DNA of 64,000 nt from Acidimicrobiia bacterium (lineage in GTDB: Bacteria > Actinomycetota > Acidimicrobiia > Spongiisociales > UBA5794), in assembly GCA_041393965.1 (NCBI GenBank), contig JAWKJB010000002.1, positions 558,001 through 622,000 on the forward strand, read 5' to 3'. Shown here piece after piece: positions 44,767-57,634 of the stretch. Below the pieces are notes generated by a model, which was not told the DNA's origin, ran no database searches, and was given only the letters and a program-made list of their open reading frames with translations. The position numbers and the translations under genes were made by a program. Position 1 is the stretch's first letter. Every line of letters starts with the position of its first letter.

Positions 44767-45680
44767 TGGACGAGCACCAAGACGACAGATCTGAGACACG
44801 GTGGTTTGCCGTCGTGAACCCAACCGCGGGGAGGCGCACGATCGACATCGATCGACTCCGGAAGGGCGCGACCAGCGCAGGGGTCCAGCTCGTTCTCCAG
44901 ATCACCGCTTCGACCTCTGAGGCTCACGAAGCGGTCACACGAGCAGTTCGGGAAGGTTTCGACCACTTTGTCGCCGTTGGCGGTGATGGGACGGCACACA
45001 CGATCGTGAATGCGCTGATGCCGTTGCGCTCAGACGGCCGGTGCTTCGTGCTTGGCCTCGTCGCGTCGGGCTCGGGAAGTGATTTGGTGCGTACCTTCGG
45101 GCACAACCGGGACTTGGACGAAGGTTTTCGGCGCTTGGCCATCCCCGATCGGTATCCAATTGATGTGGGTGTCGTTCGGCTCCCGGACCGAAGCGTGTAC
45201 TTCCTGAACGCCGCCAACATCGGCGTCGCCGCTGTATCGGCTCGAGCCGCCGAACGCCTCCCGCGCCGGCTCGGGGGGTTGCGTTACATTGTCGCGTTCT
45301 GGTGGTCACTCGCCCGATACCGTGTGGGCTCTCTCGATGTAGCGGTCGACCACCACCGGTTTGCCGGCGAGGCGACCAATGTCGTCATCGCGAACGGTCA
45401 GTTCTTCGGAGGGGGTATGAACATCGCACCGCGAGCCTCGACCAACGACGGGCTTTTCGATGTGCAGGTCTTCTCCGGACCCAAGCGCCACGCCTTCACC
45501 GTCATGCCCCGCCTCCTCGTTGGTACCCATCTCACGCACCGCGCGGTCCACCGCTACATCGGGAGTCGCGTGGTCGTCGATGCCGCCGCCGCCACGCCGG
45601 TCGAAGCTGACGGAGAGGTCATCGGCGCAACACCGGTCACTATCGAGCTGATCCCTGGGGCAGTCGATCTGGTTGTGTGA
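44766..45680 (+). CDS. Diacylglycerol/sphingosine kinase-family lipid kinase
   Basis: 304 residues. N-terminal VVNPTAGRR and the nucleotide-binding GGDGTAHTIVNAL are the diagnostic motifs; GLVASGSGSDLVRTFG follows. The C-terminal half is the beta-sandwich lipid-binding domain ending near VEADGEVIG. Diacylglycerol or another polar-lipid alcohol is the likely substrate. It begins on the last base of helY's stop. Confidence 0.9.
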   Translation: MDEHQDDRSETRWFAVVNPTAGRRTIDIDRLRKGATSAGVQLVLQITASTSEAHEAVTRAVREGFDHFVAVGGDGTAHTIVNALMPLRSDGRCFVLGLVASGSGSDLVRTFGHNRDLDEGFRRLAIPDRYPIDVGVVRLPDRSVYFLNAANIGVAAVSARAAERLPRRLGGLRYIVAFWWSLARYRVGSLDVAVDHHRFAGEATNVVIANGQFFGGGMNIAPRASTNDGLFDVQVFSGPKRHAFTVMPRLLVGTHLTHRAVHRYIGSRVVVDAAAATPVEADGEVIGATPVTIELIPGAVDLVV

Positions 45681-45708
45681 TTGACCTATCTCCCGAAGTG
45701 AGTAATCT
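45681..45708 (+). promoter_or_regulatory. Promoter upstream of the DUF4193 gene
   Basis: TTGACC (45681-45686) and TAATCT (45703-45708) are separated by 16 bases, the closest match to the -35/-10 consensus in the window. Transcription would start near 45715, leaving about 35 bases of 5' UTR before ATG 45750. Confidence 0.55.
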
Positions 45709-45749
45709 GCGCGCCGTCACTGAGGCGACCACGACCATGCAGGCACACC

Positions 45750-46169
45750 ATGACTGACGAACTCACCGATGAGATGACCGATGACATCGATGACGACTTG
45801 CCAGACGATGTCGATTTCGATGATCTCGAAGACCTTGATGAGGACTCCGTCGACGATGTCCTCGACGGGGATCCCGACGACGATGACGAAGACGACGAGG
45901 AGCGGGAAGAACCTGCCGACACCGACGCCCTCGATGAACTCGAGGCGGAGGAACTCGAGATGCTCACCGAGGACGAGTCCGACGAAGCGATCGTCGTCGA
46001 CGAGGCTGCAGAGATGCGAGCCATTCGTCGTGCCGAGATCGCTCTCGAGGACGACAGCGCCGATTCCGCCCAGTCCGACGAATTCGTCTGCACCAGCTGC
46101 TTCCTCGTCAAGAGGAAGGGCCAGATGGCGAACAAGCGGAAGCGGATCTGCTTCGACTGCGCCAGTTGA
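45750..46169 (+). CDS. DUF4193-family acidic zinc-ribbon protein
   Basis: 139 residues. The first 110 are extremely Asp/Glu-rich (runs such as DPDDDDEDDEE). The C-terminal 30 residues form a zinc ribbon, FVCTSCFLVKRKGQMA ... RICFDCAS, which is the DUF4193 signature of actinobacteria. Function is unknown; mycobacterial members are small and strongly conserved. The acidic part here is longer than usual. A good promoter precedes it. Confidence 0.85.
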   Translation: MTDELTDEMTDDIDDDLPDDVDFDDLEDLDEDSVDDVLDGDPDDDDEDDEEREEPADTDALDELEAEELEMLTEDESDEAIVVDEAAEMRAIRRAEIALEDDSADSAQSDEFVCTSCFLVKRKGQMANKRKRICFDCAS

Positions 46170-46244
46170 TCCGTCGAGGCGGACCGCCAACACCTCAAGA
46201 CCACGGTGCACTGCGCCGATGTCGTTGACATGCAAGACTTCGGT

Positions 46245-46958
46245 ATGTCAACCATGGTCATCGTTCCCACCTATGACGAGGCGGAGAACATCGCAGCAAT
46301 CGCCGCGGCGGTTCGGTCCCACGGGTTTGGCCTGCTCGTGGTCGACGACGGATCACCCGACGGCACAGGAGACATCGCCGACCGCCTTGCAGCAGCCGAC
46401 GAGGGAATCCATGTCCTTCACCGGGCGGAGAAGTCGGGGTTGGGACCGGCCTATGCGGCCGGTTTTGCGCGGGCGCTCGATCTCGGCGCCGAGATCATCT
46501 GCGAGATGGATGCCGACTTCTCACATGACCCGAACGATCTTCCCCGATTGGTGGGCGCGGTTCGCAACGGCGCAGACCTTGCGATCGGTTCTCGATATGT
46601 CCAAGGGGGCGGTACGAGGGGCTGGGCATGGCACCGCCGCTTGTTGTCCCAAATGGGGAATCTGTATGCCCGGATGATGCTCGGGCTGCGCGTGCGCGAC
46701 GCAACGGCCGGCTTCAGGGCGTTTCGCGACACAACGATTCGGAAGCTCGAACCTTCGTCGTGCGAAGCGTCCGGATACGGATTCCAGATCGAGATGGCGT
46801 GGCGAACGGAGCGCGCCGGACTTACCGTGGTTGAGGTGCCAATCGTCTTCTCCGAGCGCGTCGCTGGCAGCTCGAAGATGGACGGGCGCATCGCGCTGGA
46901 AGCAATCCGGCTCGTGACCAGGTGGGGAGTCGCCCGGCTGTTCGGCCGTCGACGATAG
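46245..46958 (+). CDS. ppm1: Polyprenol-phosphate mannosyltransferase (Ppm1/DPM1-like)
   Basis: 237 residues of GT2. It starts MSTMVIVPTYDEAENIAAI and has VVDDGSPDGTG, the DXD-type EMDADFSHDP, and RDATAGFRAFR near the acceptor site. The enzyme transfers mannose from GDP-Man to polyprenol phosphate, the donor for cell-envelope glycans and protein mannosylation. No membrane domain is fused, so it is like the soluble DPM1 form. The frame extends upstream to 46206; ATG 46245 matches the family. Confidence 0.88.
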   Translation: MSTMVIVPTYDEAENIAAIAAAVRSHGFGLLVVDDGSPDGTGDIADRLAAADEGIHVLHRAEKSGLGPAYAAGFARALDLGAEIICEMDADFSHDPNDLPRLVGAVRNGADLAIGSRYVQGGGTRGWAWHRRLLSQMGNLYARMMLGLRVRDATAGFRAFRDTTIRKLEPSSCEASGYGFQIEMAWRTERAGLTVVEVPIVFSERVAGSSKMDGRIALEAIRLVTRWGVARLFGRRR

Positions 46959-46977
46959 GTCCTCGACACCATCCAAC

Positions 46978-46983
46978 TACGCT
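46978..46983 (+). promoter_or_regulatory. -10 element TACGCT for leaderless GNAT mRNA
   Basis: TACGCT ends 6 bases before ATG 46990, the same spacing as at pafA, pafB and thiI. Confidence 0.4.
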
Positions 46984-46989
46984 CCGCGC

Positions 46990-47481
46990 ATGCATATCAG
47001 CGTCCGGCCCGCGAGCCTTGAGGATCTTCCACGACTCACAGCGCTGTACCCCCTCGCCGAGGAGGAGCAAACGGCCCGCAAGCCGGTCTGGGCGCTCACC
47101 GACGGACTCGACCGACCGCTCCGAGATGCGCTCTCTTCGGCCATCTCCGATCCTGAGTCCTGGTTCCTCGTCGGAGAGATCGACGGCGTCGTCGTCGGTT
47201 TCATCTGGGCGACGGTCGAATCGATGCTCGATCGGGCCGCTGGGAGACAGATCGGGACGATTCGGCTCATCTACACCGAGCCCGACGCGCGAGGGGTCGG
47301 TGTTGGCCATCACATGCTCGAGGCTGTCCTTCGACCGATGCGGGAGCTCGGCATTGGCGACTTCGACGCCCGAGTCGGTCCCGGCCAACGGCTGACGAAG
47401 AACTTCTTCGAAGGCCACGAGTTTGCTGCTCGATCCATCGTGATGCACCACAGCGACACTGGGAACGCTGGTGATGATTGA
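46990..47481 (+). CDS. GNAT-family N-acetyltransferase
   Basis: 163 residues with GNAT motifs: an N-terminal VRPASLEDLPRL, a beta strand GEIDGVVVGFIWA, and the acetyl-CoA loop RGVGVGHHML (motif A) followed by the C-terminal GHEFAARSIVM. The acceptor is unknown. It overlaps the M20 peptidase gene by 11 bases, so the pair may be functionally linked, for example in amino-acid or peptide metabolism; that is inference. Confidence 0.85.
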   Translation: MHISVRPASLEDLPRLTALYPLAEEEQTARKPVWALTDGLDRPLRDALSSAISDPESWFLVGEIDGVVVGFIWATVESMLDRAAGRQIGTIRLIYTEPDARGVGVGHHMLEAVLRPMRELGIGDFDARVGPGQRLTKNFFEGHEFAARSIVMHHSDTGNAGDD

Positions 47482-48832
47482 CGGGTCCGATGCCATCACC
47501 TTGCTTACGGAGATGATCCAGAACGCATGTGTCAACACCGGCGATCCCGCGTCGGGAGGTGAGATCCGTTCGGTGCGAACGATTCAACGACACCTTGGAC
47601 AGACGGGGGTGGTGATCGAACCCTTGCCCGGCCGCGCATCGGTCGTCTACCGACACGAAGGATCGGATCCCAACGCTCCGACCATCTTGATGATCCCGCA
47701 TCTCGATGTCGTGCCGGCATCGGCGGACGGATGGACACACAACCCGTACGCGGCGACGCAAGCCGACGGATTCATCTGGGGGAGGGGAGCGGTTGACATG
47801 CTCAACATCACCGCTGCGATGGTCGTCGTCTTCAAAGCTCTTCGCGATGGCGATCTGCGGCCGATCCCATCGGACATCATCCTTGCCGCCGTCGCAGATG
47901 AAGAAGCCGGCGGGGTCCATGGAGCCCGTCACCTCGTCGAGGACCACTGGCCGCTCATCGCATGCGACCATGTCCTCACCGAGGTCGCCGGGCCGATGAT
48001 CGGCCCCGTCGACACCCGGGCTCTCCCCGTCACGGTCGCCGAGAAGGGTCCTGCATGGCGTCGACTCGCGACCCGGGGAACCCCCGGCCACGGCAGTCAG
48101 CCCTACGCGAGGACCAATGCGGTGGTAGCGCTGTCAGATGCGATCCATCGAATCGCTACCCACGATCAGCCGATCCTGATCACGGACGAATGGCGGAGAT
48201 TCGTCCCACACCTCCCGATCACTCCCGAGCTTGCCGAAAGGCTCCTCGACGGCGACACGGTCGACGCAGCCATCGCGGAGATCGGTGATGAGGATCCGAT
48301 CCTCGCGAGGTGGATCCATGCATGCACCCACCTCACCCTTTCGCCGAATGTCGTAACGGGAGGGTCGAAGGTCAACACGATCCCCGATACCGCCGAGTTG
48401 GGCCTCGATGCGCGGTTGCTGCCGGGGCAGGCAACGACGGATGTCGAAGAACATCTGCGCAAGGTGCTCGGACCCGACCTTTTCGATCAGATCAGCGTGG
48501 AACCGATCCAGGAGATGCCTGCCAACGGCTCACCACCTGAAGGACTGATGTGGGATGCCATCGGGGATGCCGCCGAACGCCACACCGGAAGCCGTGCGCT
48601 CGCGCCGACCTTGACACCGGTTTCCACCGATGCTCGGTTCTTTCGAGCACGAGGAATACCGGCTTATGGCGTTGGGCTCTTCGACGATTCGCTGTCCTTC
48701 CCCGACATGCTCGGCATGTTCCATGGCGTGGACGAACGGATCTCACCAGCATCCGTCGTCGCATCGACGCAGTTCCTTGCCACGGTCGTCGATGCATACG
48801 GACAGCGGCTCATCGAAGGCCGATTCGCATGA
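47471..48832 (+). CDS. M20-family metallopeptidase/deacylase
   Basis: 453 residues. Metal ligands are in PHLDVVP, GRGAVDM and ADEEAGG, with the dimerisation domain in the middle (about 190-300) and the last ligand His in GMFHGVDERI. M20 enzymes cleave dipeptides, acetyl-amino acids or acylated substrates; the substrate is not determined. GTG 47471 and ATG 47474 are adjacent start options within the end of the GNAT gene. Confidence 0.88.
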   Translation: MMIDGSDAITLLTEMIQNACVNTGDPASGGEIRSVRTIQRHLGQTGVVIEPLPGRASVVYRHEGSDPNAPTILMIPHLDVVPASADGWTHNPYAATQADGFIWGRGAVDMLNITAAMVVVFKALRDGDLRPIPSDIILAAVADEEAGGVHGARHLVEDHWPLIACDHVLTEVAGPMIGPVDTRALPVTVAEKGPAWRRLATRGTPGHGSQPYARTNAVVALSDAIHRIATHDQPILITDEWRRFVPHLPITPELAERLLDGDTVDAAIAEIGDEDPILARWIHACTHLTLSPNVVTGGSKVNTIPDTAELGLDARLLPGQATTDVEEHLRKVLGPDLFDQISVEPIQEMPANGSPPEGLMWDAIGDAAERHTGSRALAPTLTPVSTDARFFRARGIPAYGVGLFDDSLSFPDMLGMFHGVDERISPASVVASTQFLATVVDAYGQRLIEGRFA

Positions 48833-48868
48833 CTGGGATGACCGGCATTGATCGGCGATACTGTCACC

Positions 48869-49042
48869 ATGACCGAACCGCCCATTGATGACGAGGCCCT
48901 CGAGGCTGCCCTCGCAGAGGCCGACCCGGCCAACGCTCCGGCAGTCGCGGAACGACTCACCGACGCACTCGAAAAGGCCCTCGAAGAAAGCCAAACGAGC
49001 GCCCCGTCGCCGCAACCGGACCTGCAGGGATCAGACTCCTGA
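48869..49042 (+). CDS. Small acidic protein preceding tlyA
   Basis: 57 residues, starting MTEPPIDDEALEAALAEADP; acidic and probably helical. Its TGA stop (49040-49042) overlaps the proposed CTG start of tlyA. I do not recognise it. Size and helical nature recall XseB, but no XseA is seen here and key similarity is lacking. TACTGT lies 4 bases before the ATG. Confidence 0.6.
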   Translation: MTEPPIDDEALEAALAEADPANAPAVAERLTDALEKALEESQTSAPSPQPDLQGSDS

Positions 49043-49827
49043 CCCGCCGACGCCTCGACACAGAGCTCGTACGACGCAAACTCGCCTCGACCCGCTCGGA
49101 GGCTCGCCGGTTGATCGACGACGGCAGGGTTCGCGTGTCGGGAAACCCGGAACCCAAGCCGGCGACACTGGTTGCCCCCGACGACTCCGTGCACCTCGCA
49201 AGCCTTCCGGAGCCCTTCGTCTCACGGGCGGGACGCAAGCTCGCTCACGCGTTGAACGAGTTCGATGTCGATGTCACGAACCGGCGAGCCATCGATGTCG
49301 GGGCGTCAACAGGTGGGTTCACCGACTGCCTACTCCAACGGGGCACATCCCAAGTCACCGCCATCGATGTGGGATATGGACAGCTCCATTGGAGCCTACG
49401 CAAGCATCCTGGTGTCGTCGTGGTGGAACGCACCAACATCCGTACCGCTGATGCCGCAGCCCTCGGTGCACCGTTCGATGTGGTCGTTGCTGACTTGGCG
49501 TTCATCTCCCTACGCCTCGTCGCAGACAAGCTTGCCGAACTCGGCGCCGATGATGCGGACTGGGTCGTGCTCATCAAGCCGCAGTTCGAAGCCGGGCGAA
49601 CCGCAGTCGGGAAAGGTGGGGTGGTTCGTGACCGGGAAGTCCGCCGGTCCGCCGTGGCAGGCGTCATCGACACCTTCGCGGAGGTGGGACTCGGACTTTG
49701 CGGACTCGTCGCCTCACCGATCGCAGGAACGACTGGCAACATCGAGTACGTAGCATGGTTTCGGAGAGGAGCGGCGAGTGTCGCGCTCGAAGATATGTTC
49801 GATGCCCTGAAAGAGCCGCCAAGATGA
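49039..49827 (+). CDS. tlyA: TlyA-type rRNA 2'-O-methyltransferase, probable CTG start
   Basis: 262 residues. An N-terminal S4 domain (RRRLDTELVRRKLAS ... LIDDGRVRVSG) precedes an FtsJ-like methyltransferase domain with the SAM motif DVGASTGGFTDCLL and catalytic Lys/Asp/Lys/Glu in RAGRKLAHAL, IDVG, LIKPQFE and NIEYVAW. TlyA methylates 16S and 23S rRNA and sets capreomycin sensitivity in mycobacteria. The whole S4 domain is in frame upstream of TTG 49111, but there is no ATG/GTG/TTG back to the stop at 48886. CTG 49039, in a 4-base CTGA overlap with the gene before and with AGGGA upstream, gives MTRRRLDTELVRR, the family start. Confidence 0.87.
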   Translation: MTRRRLDTELVRRKLASTRSEARRLIDDGRVRVSGNPEPKPATLVAPDDSVHLASLPEPFVSRAGRKLAHALNEFDVDVTNRRAIDVGASTGGFTDCLLQRGTSQVTAIDVGYGQLHWSLRKHPGVVVVERTNIRTADAAALGAPFDVVVADLAFISLRLVADKLAELGADDADWVVLIKPQFEAGRTAVGKGGVVRDREVRRSAVAGVIDTFAEVGLGLCGLVASPIAGTTGNIEYVAWFRRGAASVALEDMFDALKEPPR

Positions 49828-50595
49828 AACGGATCCTCACGGTCGTCCGCAACGAGGACACAACGAGAACCACAGTCGCGTCGTTCGTCGAGGCCTGTGA
49901 GGCTGTTGGCATCGAGGCGGGGCCAGCCGTTTACGATCCGGAGGGGATCGTCGCGATCGGTGGCGACGGCACGGTCCTCGGTGCAGCCGCACGCGCCATC
50001 GAAGCAGATCTGCCTGTGTGCGGTATCAATGTGGGTCGGGTGGGCTATCTCGCTGAGTTCAAACCGTCAGACATCGGTCATCTTGCCGGTTCATTGGCGA
50101 ACGAAACCTATTCGATCAAGACGCACGGCACGGTCGGGGTCGAGATCGGTGACCACATCGCAAACGGGATCAACGATGTGGTCGTCGAAAAGGCGCGGCC
50201 ACAACGAATCATCGAGATCGAGGTCATGATCGATCACGAACTGCTTGCCACCTACCGAACCGATGGCATCATCGCAGCGACACCCCTCGGCTCGACTGCC
50301 TACAGCCTTTCCGCGGGTGGTCCGATCGTTTCTCCGGAACTCGATGCGCTTGTGCTGACACCGGTGGCACCGCACAGTCTCCTGTCCAGAGCGATCGTCC
50401 TCGCCCCTGACGCGAGAATCGATCTGGCAATCCGGAGCGACCGACCGGCAACGGTCAATGTCGACGGGCGCCACCTCGCCGACCTCGAGCCCGGAGCCAC
50501 GATCACGGTCCGCAGGGGAACACCGAACTGCCGGTTCATCAGTCTCGGGCAGCATCCGTTCCCGCACGCGGTGAGGGAGCAGTTCGGCCTCGACC

Positions 50596-50603
<8 letters not shown>
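49824..50603 (+). CDS. nadK: NAD kinase
   Basis: 259 residues. The ATP/NAD-binding motif is IGGDGTVLGAAR-like (GGDGTVLGAA, about 45-54), with GINVGRVGYLAEF and ATPLGSTAYSLSAGGPIVSP as further conserved blocks. It makes NADP. ATG 49824 overlaps tlyA by ATGA; the frame extends to 49698 only within tlyA. tlyA-nadK-recN is a standard actinobacterial order. Confidence 0.95.
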
Positions 50604-54445
<3,842 letters not shown>

Positions 54446-54468
<23 letters not shown>

Positions 54469-55345
54469 CCACGCTCACGACTTCCTCGCGTCCCTTGGCG
54501 TCGAACGGGGACTGTCGCGCCACACGATCGTTGCCTATCACAGCGATCTCGCCCAATACGCTGAGACGCTGCGCGTCATCGACGACGCGGGAGATGAGGA
54601 GGCGGCAATTCACCGCCATCTCGTCCGACTTGTCGAATTCGGTCTCTCCGAATCGTCCATAGCGAGGAAGTTCGCGTCGATCCGGTCCTACTACCGATAT
54701 CTCGTCACCGAGGGCATTCGCGAGAATGACCCGAGCGCCGCCATCGGTGTTCCAACCCGTGGTTCATCCTTGCCGAAAGCGCTCACCGTCGAAGAGGTCG
54801 CAGCGGTGATCGCCGCTCCGGGCGATACGACGCCGCTCGCGTGTCGCGACACGGCGATGTTGGAGTTCCTCTACGCAACCGGTTGCCGCGTCAGCGAGCT
54901 CACCGCAACCGATCTCCATGATGTCGACTTGGAGACCCGCACCGTCATCGTCACGGGCAAGGGGAACAAGCAACGCCTGGTTCCCCTTGGATCGTATGCC
55001 GTCGATGCCATTGCGCGATGGCTGCCGCATCGGATGGACCTCAGACGACCCGGCGTCGACCCCGGCGCGCTCCTGTTGACCGTTCGCGGCAACCGGATGA
55101 GCCGCCAATCGGTGTGGCGATCCGTCAAACAGCACGGTACGGCGGCAGGGATCGACCCCGAACGCCTCTCACCCCATGTCTTTCGACACTCGGCTGCAAC
55201 CCATATGGTCGAAGGAGGAGCGGACCTGCGCACGGTCCAGGAGATCCTCGGGCATGCAAGCCTCTCGACGACGCAGACCTACACGCGGGTGTCGCCGGAA
55301 CACCTTCGCGAGGTGCTGCTCACGAGCCATCCGAGGGCACGGTGA
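54446..55345 (+). CDS. xerD: Tyrosine recombinase XerD-like
   Basis: About 299 residues. An N-terminal SAM-like domain (FLASLGVERGLSRHTIVAYHSDL) precedes the catalytic domain with Arg in ATGCRVSEL, Lys in GKGNKQRLVPL, His-x-x-Arg in HVFRHSAATH, His in GHASL and Tyr in TQTYTRV. These resolve chromosome dimers at dif. ATG 54446 is inside the NUDIX gene; TTG 54428 is an alternative. The neighbourhood with scpA/scpB is normal for xerD. Confidence 0.92.
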
Positions 55346-55429
55346 CCCCAATTCGCCCGACGATCCGGTACGCTTGCAGCCAAGGGGGAGTTGCTGGACG
55401 CCATCGATCCGACCTCGACCAAGGCCATT

Positions 55430-55780
55430 ATGACGACCTTCGACCTGAATCAAGCTCGCAAGGCGCTCAACGACGAGCGTGCCTCACTCGTGCATCAGCT
55501 CGCCGAACTCGGCGCCGATGAACGAGGCGAATTGACCGGCGCCGTCGAATATGACGATGCTTTCGCCGATGCGGGTGCAGCCACCGCCGAACGAACCGAG
55601 ACCATCGGCATTATCGAGAATCTCAAGACCGAGCTCGACGACATCGACGCTGCTCTGCGCAAGGTCGAGGACGGAACCTACGGAATCTGCGTCGACTGCG
55701 GACAGCCGATCAGCCCTGCCCGGCTCGAGTTCCGACCGAATTCCATTCGTTGCGTGCCGTGCAAGTCGGCGTCGGCCTGA
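55430..55780 (+). CDS. DksA/TraR-type zinc-finger protein
   Basis: About 116 residues. A coiled-coil hairpin (about 5-75) with acidic tip residues is followed by a four-Cys zinc finger CVDCGQPI ... RCVPC. Such proteins insert into the RNA polymerase secondary channel or act as RNAP regulators. TACGCT (55369-55374) may be its promoter. The frame starts at TTG 55391 with AAGGGGG next to it; ATG 55430 is the conservative choice. Confidence 0.87.
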   Translation: MTTFDLNQARKALNDERASLVHQLAELGADERGELTGAVEYDDAFADAGAATAERTETIGIIENLKTELDDIDAALRKVEDGTYGICVDCGQPISPARLEFRPNSIRCVPCKSASA

Positions 55781-55783
55781 TCG

Positions 55784-56239
55784 GTGTTCCATCTTGCCAG
55801 GCGTTTCTTCGCTCACCTGCGAGCGACTGTCCTCTCCGACGATGAGAGAGCTGAGGTTCTGAGCGTCCTTTCTCCCGAGCTGGCCGACCTTTTCTTCGGG
55901 ATGTGTCACGGCGACCAGCGACATGCCTACGAGGTCTACCGCGGCGTTGGCGCCGAGCCTTGTCTCGCCGAGGCGGCTTTGCTCCACGACATCGGGAAGA
56001 CCGGAACCCCATGCTCTGGTTTCGTTCGGGCGCTCATCACCGTGATCACCTTCGTCGGTGTTCCCGTCCATGGCTCGTGGGCCCGGTATCGCGATCACGG
56101 CACCCTCGGCGCCGATCTCCTTGAGGCATCCGGGGCTGATGCGGTCGCCATTGCGTTCACGCGGCACCATCCCGGACCTCGTCCAGACTCAGTCGATTCC
56201 CGTGCGTGGAATCTTCTCGAACGCGCCGATCGCCAGTGA
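55784..56239 (+). CDS. HD-domain protein, small hydrolase-like
   Basis: 151 residues. The HD motif is in ALLHDIGK (metal-binding His-Asp), with earlier His in QRHAYEV and later His in FTRHHPG. It is too short to hold a second domain. Members are probably metal-dependent phosphohydrolases; the substrate is unknown. Start GTG 55784, 3 bases after the DksA-like gene. It ends before a TAGCAT promoter for scpA. Confidence 0.82.
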   Translation: MFHLARRFFAHLRATVLSDDERAEVLSVLSPELADLFFGMCHGDQRHAYEVYRGVGAEPCLAEAALLHDIGKTGTPCSGFVRALITVITFVGVPVHGSWARYRDHGTLGADLLEASGADAVAIAFTRHHPGPRPDSVDSRAWNLLERADRQ

Positions 56240-56268
56240 GGAAACAACCTTCAGGGGATCCGACTCGA

Positions 56269-56274
56269 TAGCAT
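56269..56274 (+). promoter_or_regulatory. -10 element TAGCAT upstream of scpA
   Basis: TAGCAT ends 8 bases before ATG 56283, with no Shine-Dalgarno between. Confidence 0.35.
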
Positions 56275-56282
56275 GTTGTCCG

Positions 56283-57059
56283 ATGTCGTTCGAAGTCAAG
56301 ACGCGCGTGTTCGAAGGGCCCCTCGATCTTTTGCTTCAGCTCATCACCTCCCATCAGCTCGCAATCACGGAGCTGAGCCTCATCGAGATCGTCAATGAGT
56401 ACCTCGCGTATGTCGATGCCATGGAACAACTCGATCTCGAAGCAGCATCCGAGTTCCTGTTGATTGCATCGACACTCATCCAGATGAAGGCTCGCCACCT
56501 GCTCCCGGACGACATACCTTTGGATCTGGACGAAGAAATCGCCCTCGCAAAAGAGCGGGACCGCCTCCTGTCGCGGCTGCTCGCAGCCCTCACCTTCAAG
56601 GATGTCGCCGCTGTGTTGCGGTACCGCATGGAGATGGGCGAGCGCCATGTCGGCCGCGAGGTCGGGCTCGAAGGCGTCGGCGTCGACCAACAACCTGATG
56701 CGGTCATCCCAGTCGATGCCGTCGGCTTCGCAGCGCTCGCCGAGACGGTTCTTTCAACCCGGTGGGCAGAACCCGATGTCGGCCACCTCGATCTGGAGTT
56801 GCCATCGGTGCATGACGCGATGGTCGACCTGCGCGGAAGGATGGCTTCGGTGACAACGGCGAGCTTCGATGAGATCGTCGAGCACTGCACCCGCAAGGCC
56901 GATGTCGTCGCGTACTTCCTCGCCCTTCTCGAACTCGCCAGGTGGGGCATTCTCGAGGTTCAACAACCGGAAGCTTTTTCCACGATCGGAATCCGGTTCG
57001 ATCGGGCGGCCTCGGATCGGCACTTCGACACCGTCGTCAACGCGGAAGGCACACCATGA
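56283..57059 (+). CDS. scpA: Segregation and condensation protein A
   Basis: 258 residues. The kleisin N-terminus FEVKTRVFEGPLDLLLQLI is diagnostic, followed by SEFLLIASTLIQMKARHLLP. The C-terminal winged helix binds the Smc head. ScpA links Smc and ScpB in chromosome condensation. ATG 56283 is the family start; the frame is open upstream through the HD gene. It overlaps scpB by ATGA. Confidence 0.95.
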   Translation: MSFEVKTRVFEGPLDLLLQLITSHQLAITELSLIEIVNEYLAYVDAMEQLDLEAASEFLLIASTLIQMKARHLLPDDIPLDLDEEIALAKERDRLLSRLLAALTFKDVAAVLRYRMEMGERHVGREVGLEGVGVDQQPDAVIPVDAVGFAALAETVLSTRWAEPDVGHLDLELPSVHDAMVDLRGRMASVTTASFDEIVEHCTRKADVVAYFLALLELARWGILEVQQPEAFSTIGIRFDRAASDRHFDTVVNAEGTP

Positions 57060-57634
57060 ACGACGCGGCCCGGATCATCGAGGCGATCCTCTTCGTTGCC
57101 GAAGAACCGATCTCAGCGACGGAACTCGCACAGGTCATCGAGCAGCCCCGAGCTGTCGTCGAAGAGGCGCTCGTCGAACTCGAAGGTGAGCTCGCTGGGA
57201 GGCACGGAATCGTCCTGAGGGAGGTTGGGGGTGGCTGGCGGCTGTACACGGACACCGACTGCCACCCATACCTCGAGGCCTACGCGCGAAGCGACGGTGC
57301 CCGCAAGCTCACGAGCGCCTCGATGGAGACACTTGCAGTCGTGGCATACCGTCAGCCGGTTTCGCGCGGGCAAGTCACCGAGATCAGGGGCGTCGACTCC
57401 GAGCGAGCCCTCAAAACACTGGAACGCCGCGGGCTCGTTGCCGAGGTGGGGACAGCTCCGGGTCCGGGTCAGGCGATCCTGTATGGCACCACGACGGCGT
57501 TCCTCGAGAAGATGGGAATCTCGTCGCTCGCAGACCTGCCCCCACTCGCGGATCATGTACCGCCCGCCCAGATCGTCGAAACCCTCGAGATGCCCCTGAG
57601 ACCGGAGCCATCATCGAACGACTCAACAAGCTGA
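57056..57634 (+). CDS. scpB: Segregation and condensation protein B
   Basis: 192 residues with two winged-helix domains. Typical motifs are IIEAILFVAEEPISATELA and LAVVAYRQPVSRGQVTEIRGVDSERALKTLERRGLV. It dimerises and binds the ScpA kleisin. ATG 57056 overlaps the scpA stop. The end overlaps the proposed start of rluB by 22 bases. Confidence 0.95.
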   Translation: MNDAARIIEAILFVAEEPISATELAQVIEQPRAVVEEALVELEGELAGRHGIVLREVGGGWRLYTDTDCHPYLEAYARSDGARKLTSASMETLAVVAYRQPVSRGQVTEIRGVDSERALKTLERRGLVAEVGTAPGPGQAILYGTTTAFLEKMGISSLADLPPLADHVPPAQIVETLEMPLRPEPSSNDSTS

